Below, piece after piece: positions 24,409 through 32,927 of a stretch of DNA of 64,000 nucleotides. Below the pieces are notes generated by a model. The model was not told where the DNA came from, searched no databases, and worked only from the letters and a program-made list of their open reading frames with translations. The first letter of the stretch is position 1, and each line of letters begins with the position of its first letter. A program made the position numbers and the translations under genes. The DNA lies in contig CAAGEK010000051.1 in assembly GCA_900768845.1 (NCBI GenBank), positions 1-64,000 on the forward strand, written 5' to 3'. The DNA comes from Alphaproteobacteria bacterium (lineage in GTDB: Bacteria; Pseudomonadota; Alphaproteobacteria; CAAGCB01; CAG-977).

Positions 24409-25662
24409 TCAGCGTCCGTTCTTCAATCCGGAAAAACGGCCAAGCATCGGAATCCCGTGCGCAACGTTCGACCGCACCGGCCGGGTTTCCCGTCCGGACG
24501 ACAGGGACGCACCGGCGGCCGTTTGATTTTCCAGAGAAATTTTCGGTTTTTCGTATCCGCCCATAAATTTCAAAACGTACATCCGGTCGAACGAAGTATC
24601 CCGTTTAATATCTTCGTCTTTTAAGGACGGATCGGCCTCTTTTTTGCGTTTTGCCAGAAAATCGGACGTATATTCCGTATCTTGCCTGATATAATCGTCG
24701 ACATAATAAACCGTCGAATCCGTCAAAGCCTCAACCGGTACATATTGTTTTCCGTCCGAAACGCAAATTTTGGCGGCAATGCTGTCAACGGACAGGGAAA
24801 CCGTTCCCAATGTGTTCAAATCCTCGGCCGGCGTATCGCGACACGCCGCTATATATCCGGACGAATAAGCGACTTCGTATTTTTGAATATAATCGCGATC
24901 GTTGAAATACCCTAGAAACGTGGCTCGCTCAACCGCCTGTTTATCGGCGGGATTTTGCTTGACCGCCCCGATAAACGCCTTGGCCGGAAAAGCGCAATCC
25001 CTTTGAACGGCATTCCACGCCGAAGAATCGCCCCTTTCGGCCAGTTCGTATGCGGCGAAAACCTGATTTTTCGTTGCGTCCGCCTCCATCGCACGTCCCA
25101 AGGTAAACACAGAGGCCAAATCAAGCTTGTAATTCAAATCATATCCCGAAGAGTGAACCTGACGGGCGTGCGTCCCTTCGTGAACCAACGTTGAAACCAA
25201 TACGGAATCGGGGGCTCGCGCATTCAAAGCCAACGCGTTCAGTTCCGGCATATAAACGCCCAACTTTCCGGCGATGGACGGCATCATGCAAATGACACAT
25301 TCACTGTCCCGAACGTGCTTCATCACTTCCGCACCCGTCGGAGTTCGCATCAGCTTGTCAACCATCCCCTGCACGCGCAAAGCCTCCGACGCTTTGCCCC
25401 AAACCTTGTAGCTCAACAGGGTGTCGCCCTGCTCGGATATGCTGTGACGCGTAAAAGCTTCGTTCAAAACCGCCTGTCTGCCGTTCGTTTGCGCATCCGT
25501 CCGAACCTGCGCGCCGGCGGTCATTCCGGCCGCATTCGCAATTAACAGCAAAGCTCCCGCAACGCACGCACGGAAACGATGACCTTTCAAACTTTCCCGC
25601 TTTTTCCCCGAAGGACAGTAACGTTTCAAAGGCTTTTGAAAAAACTCCCGTACATCCGTCAT
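24409..25662 (-). CDS. Putative secreted HExxH metallopeptidase (paralogue 2 of 5)
   Basis: This 417-residue protein has a long positively charged leader (DVREFFQKPLKRY, then a basic stretch). A hydrophobic signal segment follows (about 31-51, ending MTAGAQ), so it is probably periplasmic. The zinc site reads LVHEGTHARQ and the second-glutamate motif AMEADATKNQVFAAYEL. The segment before the zinc site (PTGAEVMKHV, then ALALNA) matches paralogues 3 and 4. The tail after about 330 is unrelated to theirs. It starts three bases after the stop of paralogue 3, so the two form an operon. The gluzincin-like assignment is by motif. Substrate and activity are unknown. Confidence 0.72.
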   Translation of the reverse strand: MTDVREFFQKPLKRYCPSGKKRESLKGHRFRACVAGALLLIANAAGMTAGAQVRTDAQTNGRQAVLNEAFTRHSISEQGDTLLSYKVWGKASEALRVQGMVDKLMRTPTGAEVMKHVRDSECVICMMPSIAGKLGVYMPELNALALNARAPDSVLVSTLVHEGTHARQVHSSGYDLNYKLDLASVFTLGRAMEADATKNQVFAAYELAERGDSSAWNAVQRDCAFPAKAFIGAVKQNPADKQAVERATFLGYFNDRDYIQKYEVAYSSGYIAACRDTPAEDLNTLGTVSLSVDSIAAKICVSDGKQYVPVEALTDSTVYYVDDYIRQDTEYTSDFLAKRKKEADPSLKDEDIKRDTSFDRMYVLKFMGGYEKPKISLENQTAAGASLSSGRETRPVRSNVAHGIPMLGRFSGLKNGR

Positions 25663-25665
25663 CGG

Positions 25666-26859
25666 CTACCTGCCGCCTTTTTCCTTTGCCAAAGACGCCA
25701 CTTTATATGTTCCGGCGGATATGGATTTTTCCGGAGAACGGTATGTTCCGTCCTTTTGACGTACATGAAAGCTTTGATACGACGTATCGGCATTTACCGA
25801 AACTCCGCTTTGCTTCAACCTGATGGCGTGCTGATGCGACGCCAGTTCCAAAGAGGCGTAAACCTGTTCCGACACGTTGTTACACAAAGAATCGCACAAA
25901 ATCGCGCCGCCATCCTTGCCCAAGTAGGATTCTCCGTTCAAAACGCAGGTTTTGGCCGCTATTTCGGAAGGGGACATACTTCCTTGCAATTGCTTTTGAG
26001 CGTTTGTCTTGCCGACTTTGTTGACCACGTTCTCCAGCGATTCGACATATTTGGCATCGTACGCCTTCATAAGCTTGGTATTTTTATAATACCCAAGCAT
26101 TGTTTCCTTTGCCGTTTCCGCATCGCTTTTCCCCGCTTTTCTGGCTTGCTCGAATGCGGAAACCATTTGGGGCAAATCCCCCCGTATCGCCTGCAATGCC
26201 GAAGAATCGCCCTTTGCCGCCAATTCGTCGGCGGCGAAAACTTCATGCATATGCGCGTCCGCCTCCATCGCACGAGCCAAACGGAAAGCCATCCCCGCAT
26301 TGGAAGAGGACGATACGCCCAATCCGGCATAGTTCTGTTTTGCGTGTGCGGCTTCATGAACCAGAGTCGTTTTAATCCGCCCTTTTCCCTTGACGGAGGT
26401 CAACGCTTCCGCATTCAGACAAATCGTATTTTTTGACGGATTATAATAGCCGAAAGTCTCTCCCATACCCTTTTGCACGGTAATCACACCGCCGTGTTCC
26501 ATAAAAGGTACCAAAACCGACCGACCCGTTTTTGTTTGAAGAGCCTCATTAAACAGTTTTTTAACCGAAGCGCGCTGAGAACCTTTGACGGAGTTATCTA
26601 TATTCAGCGTCAAGTCGTTGTTCTGCATCGCGGCATGAAATCCGGAAGCGTGCGCGTCCGCCTGTTCCGTTTGAGTGGAGTTAAACACCGAAGACAGGGT
26701 CGATTGCGAGCATCCCACTGAGGCGGCGACCGTCATCGCGGCCATCGTCCAAATCATAACCTTGTTGCGCAGTCTTGCCGCTTTGGAAGAAGACCTCTCC
26801 TCTCCGCACGAAAAAATGCGGGGTTTGCCTTTTTTGAAAAAATCGCTGATTGAAGACAT
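25666..26859 (-). CDS. Putative HExxH metallopeptidase lipoprotein (paralogue 3 of 5)
   Basis: The 397-residue product begins SSISDFFKKGKPRIFSCGEE, then a basic stretch, then a hydrophobic helix ending in ASVGC, a plausible lipobox (cysteine about 49). The zinc motif is LVHEAAHAKQ. The expected glutamate motif, AMEADAHMHEVFAADEL, lies about 32 residues later. The first 50 residues are nearly identical to paralogue 4, including at DNA level, while the bodies diverge. The frame is open from a GTG at 26889. The ATG at 26859 is chosen because AAAGGAG lies nine bases before it and paralogue 4 starts at the same point. A clear promoter precedes it. No substrate is known. Confidence 0.75.
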   Translation of the reverse strand: MSSISDFFKKGKPRIFSCGEERSSSKAARLRNKVMIWTMAAMTVAASVGCSQSTLSSVFNSTQTEQADAHASGFHAAMQNNDLTLNIDNSVKGSQRASVKKLFNEALQTKTGRSVLVPFMEHGGVITVQKGMGETFGYYNPSKNTICLNAEALTSVKGKGRIKTTLVHEAAHAKQNYAGLGVSSSSNAGMAFRLARAMEADAHMHEVFAADELAAKGDSSALQAIRGDLPQMVSAFEQARKAGKSDAETAKETMLGYYKNTKLMKAYDAKYVESLENVVNKVGKTNAQKQLQGSMSPSEIAAKTCVLNGESYLGKDGGAILCDSLCNNVSEQVYASLELASHQHAIRLKQSGVSVNADTSYQSFHVRQKDGTYRSPEKSISAGTYKVASLAKEKGGR

Positions 26860-26900
26860 CCCTGAAGGCTCCTTTAAAGAAAAACGCACACTTCAGTTTA

Positions 26901-26929
26901 TTTTTAGACCAAAAAAAGCATTTTGTCAA
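26901..26929 (-). promoter_or_regulatory. Promoter of paralogue 3
   Basis: TTGACA (26929-26924), a 17-base spacer and TAAAAA (26906-26901) lie on the minus strand. The same boxes, spacer length and flanks occur upstream of paralogue 4. Confidence 0.7.
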
Positions 26930-26933
26930 TACA

Positions 26934-26960
26934 GTTTCAAAATCAGCGCGATTTTGAAAC
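26934..26960. promoter_or_regulatory. Perfect 11-bp inverted repeat next to the paralogue 3 promoter
   Basis: GTTTCAAAATC (26934-26944) and GATTTTGAAAC (26950-26960) form a perfect palindrome around AGCGC, five bases beyond the -35 box. It could be an operator. It is absent from the otherwise matching region of paralogue 4. The rest of the non-coding stretch up to 27224 shows nothing I can support. Confidence 0.4.
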
Positions 26961-27224
26961 GAGCCGACGCATGATTAATTGTCCTTTGGAAACGCTCACG
27001 CGGGGTTGCAGAAAAGCAGGCACGCCCCGAAAGAACGAAGCGGGATGCGTTTTTCCGAATGAATGTAAAAAGGGACATACCGAAAAAAACGACGACAGCA
27101 ATGTGCGCACGAAAAGCGCGCCCTTTGATCCCCTCTCCCTTTCTTTTCCGAAAGATGACCCGCCTCAGCCGCTTTTGACACCCTCAACGCCATCAAGGGC
27201 TCTGACGTGCCGTGTTCCTTCAAC

Positions 27225-28430
27225 CTAGCCTGCCATGCCGCCCGACTGTTTCGCATTTTGCGCCAACAATACTTTGGACGCGGAAAACGGCTTCGTATAC
27301 GACCCGTTTTCGGCTTTGACGTAAAGCTCGCGATAAGACTTGTCGGCACTGACGGCGGAACCGGCGTATTTTCCGACCTTCCGTGCGTGTTCGGCCGATA
27401 TGTTCGCCAACCGGCGGTAGGTTGTTTCGGAAACGCTGGAACGTGCGGCGTCGTTCAGCAATGCACCGCCGTCCTTTCCCATATAGCATTTGCCCTTGAA
27501 CGTGCATACTTTCGATGCGATTTCCTGCGAAGAAACTTTTGTCTGCATCTGGCTTTTCACGTTTTCACCGTTCACTTGCGAAGCGAATTTTTGCAAAGAG
27601 TTGGCATAAACCTGATCATACTGTCCCGTATAATCCGTATCGGCGTAATAAGCCAACATCGTGGCTTTTGCCACTTCCGCTTCGGATGCGCCGCGTTTTT
27701 TAGCCTGATCGAACGCCTGAACCATAAGGGGCTTTTCCTGTGCCAAGGCCGACCATGCCAGAGTATCGCCGCGCTCCGCCATCTCGCTTGCCGCAAACAC
27801 CCCGTGCGTATTGGCGTCGGCCTCCATCGCACGGCAAACACGGATCATGCTTGCCGCTTCCGTTCGGTTCGTAACGGCCGCTCCCGCGGCGCACTGCTTG
27901 GCATGAGCGGCTTCGTGAACCAGAGTCGTTTTCATCAACGCAACCTGTTTTTCCGATCCCGACAACATTCCGGCATTCAAAGCGATCGCATTTTTGTTTG
28001 TGAAGTACACACCGTTCGCCTCGTTTCCGCTCTCCAACAGGGATATCGTCCCGTTGCTTTTAAAAAAGGGCTTCAGAACGGATTCGCCGGTCTCCGTCGC
28101 AACGGCGGCGTTCACAATCTTTTTGATATTGGACAGTTGCACCGAATCTTTGACGGCTCCGTCGATTTGATAGCTTAACGTTTCGCCCGATCGGGTCTTG
28201 CAGGTTTCGACATGATTGCCGGACGCATACAAACTTGTTTGAGCCGGAGCATGGCCGAACGCCGCCGACAGGGTCGGCGAACATCCCACGGAGGCGGCGG
28301 CCGTCATCGCGGCCATCGTCCAAATCATGACCTTGTTGCGCAATCTCGCCGCTTTGGAAGAAGACCTCTCCTCTCCGCACGAAAAAATGCGGGGTTTGCC
28401 TTTTTTGAAAAAATCGCCGATCAAAGACAT
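27225..28430 (-). CDS. Putative HExxH metallopeptidase lipoprotein (paralogue 4 of 5)
   Basis: The 401-residue product begins SLIGDFFKKGKPRIFSCGEE and has the same basic stretch, hydrophobic helix and ASVGC lipobox as paralogue 3. The zinc motif is LVHEAAHAKQ and the second-glutamate motif AMEADANTHGVFAASEM. The middle also matches paralogue 3 (TETGESVLKP, then AIALNAG), but overall similarity drops outside the leader and motifs. AGGAG lies nine bases before the ATG. It has its own promoter and stands alone between paralogue 3 and hydF. A lipid-anchored periplasmic peptidase is the simplest reading. Activity is untested. Confidence 0.75.
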   Translation of the reverse strand: MSLIGDFFKKGKPRIFSCGEERSSSKAARLRNKVMIWTMAAMTAAASVGCSPTLSAAFGHAPAQTSLYASGNHVETCKTRSGETLSYQIDGAVKDSVQLSNIKKIVNAAVATETGESVLKPFFKSNGTISLLESGNEANGVYFTNKNAIALNAGMLSGSEKQVALMKTTLVHEAAHAKQCAAGAAVTNRTEAASMIRVCRAMEADANTHGVFAASEMAERGDTLAWSALAQEKPLMVQAFDQAKKRGASEAEVAKATMLAYYADTDYTGQYDQVYANSLQKFASQVNGENVKSQMQTKVSSQEIASKVCTFKGKCYMGKDGGALLNDAARSSVSETTYRRLANISAEHARKVGKYAGSAVSADKSYRELYVKAENGSYTKPFSASKVLLAQNAKQSGGMAG

Positions 28431-28500
28431 CCCTGAAGGCTCCTGTAAAAAACGTACTTCAGTTTATTTTTAGACTAAAAAAAGCATTTTGTCAACAAAA
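28431..28500. repeat. Upstream block duplicated between paralogues 3 and 4
   Basis: About 65 bases upstream of paralogue 4 match the region at 26860-26930 upstream of paralogue 3. The shared parts include CCCTGAAGGCTCC, CTTCAGTTTATTTTTAGAC and AAAAAAAGCATTTTGTCAA. Together with the matching first 150 coding bases, this is a direct repeat of about 220 bases, the mark of a recent duplication or of gene conversion. Confidence 0.75.
28467..28495 (-). promoter_or_regulatory. Promoter of paralogue 4
   Basis: TTGACA (28495-28490), a 17-base spacer and TAAAAA (28472-28467) lie on the minus strand. They are identical in layout to the paralogue 3 promoter. Confidence 0.7.
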
Positions 28501-28514
28501 CCGTATGTTTTGAA

Positions 28515-28543
28515 TCGACTTTTAAAAGGAAAAACCTTAATAT
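28515..28543 (+). promoter_or_regulatory. Candidate promoter of hydF
   Basis: TCGACT (28515-28520) and TAATAT (28538-28543) are separated by 17 bases. GGGAG then precedes the ATG at 28578. The match to consensus is moderate. Confidence 0.4.
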
Positions 28544-28577
28544 CCGACAAGGGACGCAAACGGAAGGGAGAAGCGAA

Positions 28578-29786
28578 ATGGCGGAAACGGCACCACGCGG
28601 AGAACGGTTGAACATCGGATTGTTCGGCAGAAGAAACGTCGGCAAATCGTCGTTGTTGAACGCATTGTGCGGACAGGAAATTTCCATCGTTTCGGACACG
28701 GCGGGAACGACGACGGACGCCGTTGCAAAAATTTACGAGCTTATCCCCGTAGGCTCCGTCACGTTTTTCGACACGGCGGGAATCGACGACATCGGGGAAG
28801 TCGGTGAAAAACGCGTCCGCGCCACCCGCCGCGTCTTATATAAATCGGACATTGCGATTATCGTTACGGACGAAAACGGCGTCGGCGCATTTGAACGGGA
28901 TTTGATAAAAACGGCGCGAGAACTGGAAATCCCCTTTATCGTCGTTTTCAACAAAAGCGATGACGCCGGCGTCGAAGACGGGGGGCAAACGGAAAAGGAC
29001 GGTTATCCGGCGTTGCGCGTTTCGGCGAAAAACGGCAAAAACGTGGAAGCGTTGAAAACCGCTTTGAAATCCCTTGTTCCCGATCATGTTTTGAACGCCC
29101 CGCCGCTGTTGCGCGATTTGATCGGCAAAGGGGATACGGTCGTTTGCGTTTGTCCGGTTGATTCCTCCGCGCCGAAAGGCCGCCTGATTCTGCCTCAAGT
29201 TCAGGCGATTCGCGACATTCTGGACGCCGAAGCTTTCGCTTATGTTATTCAAAACGATCAGGATTACTTGAAAATACGGGAAAATCTGAAAACAGCCCCC
29301 GATTTGGTTGTCACGGATTCCCAACTGGTTCACAAAGTGCGCGCCGTCGTTCCGCAAAACGTGCGTCTGACGACTTTTTCGACGTTGTTCGCCCGTTACA
29401 AGGGCGATTTGGCAAAGCTTTACGACGGCGCGGCCAAAATCAAAGCTTTGAAAGACGGCGATACGGTTTTAATCGCCGAAGCCTGTTCCCATCACGTTCA
29501 GGATGACGATATCGCACGCGTCAAGCTCCCTGCCGCGTTGAAAAAAGCCACGGGGAAAAACATCTCTTTCGAATGGGCGGCCGGATCGGATTTTCCGCCG
29601 GATTTGGAGCGTTTCGCGCTGGTGGTTCATTGCGGCGGATGTATGCTGTCGCGCTTGGAAAACCTGCGCCGGTTGAACGAATGTGTTCGCCGCGGCGTTC
29701 CCGTGACGAATTTCGGAATTGCCATTTCCGCCGCTCAGGGTATTCTGGACAGAGTGGTTGAACCGTTCGGATTGGAAAAGAAATAA
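28578..29786 (+). CDS. hydF: [FeFe]-hydrogenase maturation GTPase HydF
   Basis: HydF is the scaffold on which HydE and HydG build the 2Fe subcluster of [FeFe]-hydrogenase. The 402 residues start with a GTPase domain: GRRNVGKSS, AGTTTDA, DTAG, NKSD and SAKNG. A dimerisation part follows, then a C-terminal Fe-S domain with EACSHH and, about 50 residues later, HCGGCM. That is the HydF C-x-H...C-x-x-C cluster pattern and separates it from Era/Der GTPases. hydE, hydG and the hydrogenase itself are not in the window. GGGAG lies seven bases before the ATG. The next gene overlaps by one base. This gene argues for an anaerobic hydrogen metabolism. Confidence 0.96.
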   Translation: MAETAPRGERLNIGLFGRRNVGKSSLLNALCGQEISIVSDTAGTTTDAVAKIYELIPVGSVTFFDTAGIDDIGEVGEKRVRATRRVLYKSDIAIIVTDENGVGAFERDLIKTARELEIPFIVVFNKSDDAGVEDGGQTEKDGYPALRVSAKNGKNVEALKTALKSLVPDHVLNAPPLLRDLIGKGDTVVCVCPVDSSAPKGRLILPQVQAIRDILDAEAFAYVIQNDQDYLKIRENLKTAPDLVVTDSQLVHKVRAVVPQNVRLTTFSTLFARYKGDLAKLYDGAAKIKALKDGDTVLIAEACSHHVQDDDIARVKLPAALKKATGKNISFEWAAGSDFPPDLERFALVVHCGGCMLSRLENLRRLNECVRRGVPVTNFGIAISAAQGILDRVVEPFGLEKK

Positions 29787-30055
29787 TGAAGACCGTCTTA
29801 ATTTTTGCCGTTTTAGTCCTGTCATCCTGTTCGGGAATATTGTTCCATTACGAAGGAACACCGTATTATGAACGCGCCTACGCCCTTCCGGCGGAAGCGG
29901 CGGAATGGGCCAAAGGCGCGGAATTGAAGGATTTGTGTCAAGGCACGAAAAACTGGAGGCATCCGAACATCCGCGATGCGGCGTATCGGGAAATCGTCGC
30001 CCGCGAATTGGATACCAGATCCTGTTATTATACGGGAATGGCTTTGACGCCGTAA
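29786..30055 (+). CDS. Small lipoprotein of unknown function
   Basis: This 89-residue protein has a short lipoprotein signal (lipobox LSSC, cysteine at about 15) and a small domain with two more cysteines (DLCQGTKNW and TRSCYYTG) that may form a disulfide. Its start overlaps the hydF stop (TAATG), so it is co-translated with hydF, but no functional link is evident. The pattern of a small envelope lipoprotein is clear. The family is not one I recognise. Confidence 0.6.
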   Translation: MKTVLIFAVLVLSSCSGILFHYEGTPYYERAYALPAEAAEWAKGAELKDLCQGTKNWRHPNIRDAAYREIVARELDTRSCYYTGMALTP

Positions 30056-30067
30056 AGGGTTTGAAAA

Positions 30068-30310
30068 ATGTCTTGGTTGGATGAAGCGAATGAAATCGTG
30101 CGCCGGAAACAGGCTGAAACCTGTGAAAGCGACGGCGGGATTTTATCGGAAAGAAACATCGAATCCTTAAAACGCCGCCTTCGCCTGACGTATCCGGAGG
30201 CGACCGAAAGGGAAATCGGAAAAGCGATCGACGGCGCACGCGACAGGTTCGAGGCGGACGCCGGCGAAAAAGAGGTCTTGGCTTTTTTACGCACGAAACT
30301 GGAAGAATGA
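30068..30310 (+). CDS. Small helical protein of unknown function
   Basis: This 80-residue, highly charged, mainly helical protein has no signal or membrane segment. The sequence YPEATEREIGKAIDGARDRF suggests a short helix-turn-helix-like bundle, but I recognise no family. AAGGG lies upstream of the ATG and only 12 bases separate it from the lipoprotein gene, so it is probably part of the hydF transcript. Coding support comes from operon position and amino-acid composition. Confidence 0.5.
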   Translation: MSWLDEANEIVRRKQAETCESDGGILSERNIESLKRRLRLTYPEATEREIGKAIDGARDRFEADAGEKEVLAFLRTKLEE

Positions 30311-30352
30311 CGGCTTGTTCCGGCAAACAAAACACAATCCGAGGAGTTTTCC

Positions 30353-31222
30353 ATGTCAAACGACATTCAGGAACTGGAATCCGAAATAGCGCGCCTGAAC
30401 ATCCGGCTGGCGGAAGAGGAACGGGCGTTCAATATCTTGTGCAATAAAAAACGCGCCGCGTTTTTCTCGCCTTTGGCCGCTCCGTTCAAGGCGGCGGCGC
30501 AAAAGCTGGACGAGCTGGCGTATCGCGGCAAACTCAAAAAACTGAACGGACTGCGCGTAGCCGTCCACATTCATTTGTATTACACCGATTTGGCCGGCGA
30601 ATTTGTTTCTTATCTGAAAAACATTCCCGTCCCGTTCGACCTGTTCGTCACAACCGTTGACGAAGACACGGCGGGCGTCCGGTCTTTGTTCGGCGATTTT
30701 GAAAACGTTTCCGTCATCCGCGTCCCGAACAAGGGGCGCGACATAGGGGCTTTTCTGGTTGTTTTGAATCAAATCGAACCGGATTCCCATGATGTACTCA
30801 TCAAACTGCACTCGAAAAAATCTTTGGGACGCGCCACGGACGGCGACAAATGGCGCAAAGAGCTGATTTATCCCCTGTTGGGTACGAAAGCCAAAGCGAC
30901 GGTTATGCTTTATGCGTTTCAAAAGCGTAAAAAGCTGGGAATGTACGGAGCGAAACAACATTTGACGACATTGGGAATGGAACAGTACCGCATATTTTTC
31001 GATTTATGCGAACGTTTGAAAATCCAGCCCTTTCCTTATTACTTCAAAGGCACGATGTTCGCCGTCCGTCCGTCCGCGTTGAAACCGCTGAGGGAATCCG
31101 GATTGTCGATGAACGATATGACCGAAAAAATGGAGCGTTCGGACGGTTATTTGGAACACGCTCTGGAACGGGTGTTCGGTTCTTTGTGTGCCAAAGCGGC
31201 TCTGACGGTCAAAGGCGTTTAA
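30353..31222 (+). CDS. RgpF-like rhamnan/glycan synthesis protein
   Basis: The 289-residue protein has a coiled-coil N-terminus (about 3-25), then a domain resembling rhamnan synthesis protein F. Family-like segments are VAVHIHLYYTDL, VPNKGRDIGAFLVVLN, LIKLHSKKSL and YYFKGTMFAVR. Such proteins take part in making rhamnose-rich surface polysaccharides and are often fused to glycosyltransferases; here the domain stands alone. GAGGAG precedes the ATG. The stop is directly followed by the nfo start. The sugar and acceptor cannot be inferred. Confidence 0.8.
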   Translation: MSNDIQELESEIARLNIRLAEEERAFNILCNKKRAAFFSPLAAPFKAAAQKLDELAYRGKLKKLNGLRVAVHIHLYYTDLAGEFVSYLKNIPVPFDLFVTTVDEDTAGVRSLFGDFENVSVIRVPNKGRDIGAFLVVLNQIEPDSHDVLIKLHSKKSLGRATDGDKWRKELIYPLLGTKAKATVMLYAFQKRKKLGMYGAKQHLTTLGMEQYRIFFDLCERLKIQPFPYYFKGTMFAVRPSALKPLRESGLSMNDMTEKMERSDGYLEHALERVFGSLCAKAALTVKGV

Positions 31223-32053
31223 ATGTTGCATATCGGATGTCATTTATCTTCGGCCAAGGGCTTTTTGCACATGGGAAAGCAGGCGTTGTCGATAAACGCC
31301 GACACTTTTCAATATTTTTCAAGAAATCCGCGGGGCGGCAAAGCCAAAGCGTTTGACAAAGACGATGCGGCGGCCTTGGTCGACTTGGCAAAGCGTCATT
31401 CTTTCGCCCCTTTGACGGTTCACGCGCCATACACGCTCAACGCCTGTTCCGCCGACGAAGGCTTGCGCGATTTCGCCCGCCGTACAATGGCTCAAGACTT
31501 GGAAAATCTGGAAAACCTGTCCGGCAATTTCTATAACTTTCATCCCGGGAGCCATACGGGGCAAGGCGTTGACAAGGGGATAAGTCTTATTGCCGATATG
31601 TTGAACGCCCTTTTGAAAAAAGGACAGAAAACGACGGTGTTATTGGAAACCATGTCGGGAAAAGGCAGTGAAATCGGGTCTTCGTTCGACGAATTGCGCC
31701 GCATTATCGACCGTACCGAGCTGTCGGAACATCTGGGCGTATGCTTGGACACCTGTCACGTTTTTTCGGCGGGATACGATATTGTCAACGATTTGGACGG
31801 CGTTTTGGAACAATTCGACCGCATTTTAGGACTGAACCGTTTGAAAGCCGTTCACCTGAACGACAGCCTTACGCCTTTTGCCGCCCGAAAAGACCGCCAC
31901 GCGAAAATCGGAAAGGGGGAAATCGGACTGGACGCGATTGTGCGGTTTATCAATCACCCTTCTTTGAAACATTTGCCGTTTTATTTGGAAACGCCGAATG
32001 AAATCGACGGTTATGCGGATGAAATCGCCCTTTTGAGAAAGGCAGCGGGTTGA
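31223..32053 (+). CDS. nfo: Endonuclease IV (AP endonuclease)
   Basis: This TIM-barrel, three-zinc AP endonuclease cleaves DNA 5' to abasic sites in base excision repair. At 276 residues it has the usual length. Metal-ligand and family segments are FQYFSRNPRGGK, VHAPYTLN, NFHPGSHTGQG, LLETMSGKGSEIG, CLDTCHVFSAGYD, VHLNDS, DRHAKIGKGEIG and ETPNE. The start directly follows the stop of the RgpF-like gene. The stop overlaps the next ATG (TGATG). Identification is firm. Confidence 0.97.
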   Translation: MLHIGCHLSSAKGFLHMGKQALSINADTFQYFSRNPRGGKAKAFDKDDAAALVDLAKRHSFAPLTVHAPYTLNACSADEGLRDFARRTMAQDLENLENLSGNFYNFHPGSHTGQGVDKGISLIADMLNALLKKGQKTTVLLETMSGKGSEIGSSFDELRRIIDRTELSEHLGVCLDTCHVFSAGYDIVNDLDGVLEQFDRILGLNRLKAVHLNDSLTPFAARKDRHAKIGKGEIGLDAIVRFINHPSLKHLPFYLETPNEIDGYADEIALLRKAAG

Positions 32054-32511
32054 TGGAAATCGTCTATCTGACAGGCTTGCCCGCATCGGGAAAATCGACG
32101 TATCGCAAAACGCATTTTGCAGACTATGCCGTTGTATCGAATGATGAAATAACCGAAGAACTGGCGGAACAAAGCGGCCTCAGCTACGACGAAGCATGGA
32201 AAAGGCTTTCTTTCGCCGAGGTATACGACGCAACCTTGAAACGTTTCAATGCGGCTGTCGCCCGACGCCTTAACATTGTCATCGACAACACGAATTTGAC
32301 ACGACAGGCGCGGGCTTTGTATCGGGCGGAAGGTTACGGATTAAAAGCCGTCGTTTTTGAAATACCGGAAAACGAACGGCGGCGAAGGGAACAAACACGC
32401 AAAGCCGCCGGCGGAAAATACATTCCGGCGGATGTGATTGAAAAGATGAAACAAAGCTACGTTCCCCCGTCCTTTGACGAAGGATTTTCGGAAATCATCC
32501 GTGCGCAATGA
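32053..32511 (+). CDS. Small P-loop kinase (AAA_33 type)
   Basis: This 152-residue P-loop protein has Walker A GLPASGKST and a polynucleotide-kinase/zeta-toxin-like layout: VVSNDEITEE follows the first strand, and IVIDNTNLTRQAR is the family's second motif. The lid is ENERRRREQTRK. Similar short kinases act on nucleic acid 5' ends or small molecules. A repair link is suggested by its one-base overlap with nfo, but the substrate is unknown. The ATG at 32053 is preferred over the upstream TTG. Confidence 0.8.
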   Translation: MEIVYLTGLPASGKSTYRKTHFADYAVVSNDEITEELAEQSGLSYDEAWKRLSFAEVYDATLKRFNAAVARRLNIVIDNTNLTRQARALYRAEGYGLKAVVFEIPENERRRREQTRKAAGGKYIPADVIEKMKQSYVPPSFDEGFSEIIRAQ

Positions 32512-32518
32512 AACGGAT

Positions 32519-32920
32519 TTAAACGGCTTTGGCCGCGTCAGCCTTAATCCGGCCGACCATTGAAAAAAAGCCGTTGCGCCGCGTGGGACTTAAATGGCTG
32601 TCCAATCCCAATTTTTTAAATATCGCATCGACATCCGTTTCCAAAATCACGGACGGGGTCTTACCCGACAAAATAACGCCCAAAACGGCGATCAACCCCC
32701 GAACGATATGAGCGTCGCTGTCGGCGATGAACGTCAGGACGCCGCCGTCAACCGACGTTTTCAACCAAACCTGACTCATACACCCTTCGACTTTGGTATC
32801 GGCGTTTTTATCGGCTTCGTCCATCGGCGGCAATTCTTTGCCCAATTCGATTAAATATGAATACCTTTGTTCCCAATCTTCCAAAAATGAAAAATTTTCA
32901 ATCAACTCATCCGTATCCAT
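32519..32920 (-). CDS. sufE: SufE sulfur acceptor
   Basis: SufE takes persulfide sulfur from SufS and passes it to SufB. The 133-residue form shows the family layout: DELIENFSFLEDWEQRY, LPPMDEADK, and the active cysteine in VEGCMSQVWL. LSPTRRNGFFSMV lies near the end. It sits 7 bases after the stop of an HExxH gene, outside the SUF operon, with GGTGA overlapping that stop as the ribosome site. The frame extends to a TTG at 32938, but the ATG at 32920 is a better start. Confidence 0.93.
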   Translation of the reverse strand: MDTDELIENFSFLEDWEQRYSYLIELGKELPPMDEADKNADTKVEGCMSQVWLKTSVDGGVLTFIADSDAHIVRGLIAVLGVILSGKTPSVILETDVDAIFKKLGLDSHLSPTRRNGFFSMVGRIKADAAKAV

Positions 32921-32927
32921 AACTTTT

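Noticed and set aside
24153..24566. 137-codon plus-strand frame and an antisense partner at 24104-24379
   Set aside because: Basic, low-complexity products without ribosome sites; the plus frame runs antisense into paralogue 2.
26934..26960. Intrinsic terminator
   Set aside because: No T-run follows on either strand and it adjoins a -35 box, so an operator is more likely.
28578..29786. Era/Der-type ribosome GTPase
   Set aside because: The N-terminus fits, but the C-terminal CxH...CxxC cluster and the length are those of HydF.
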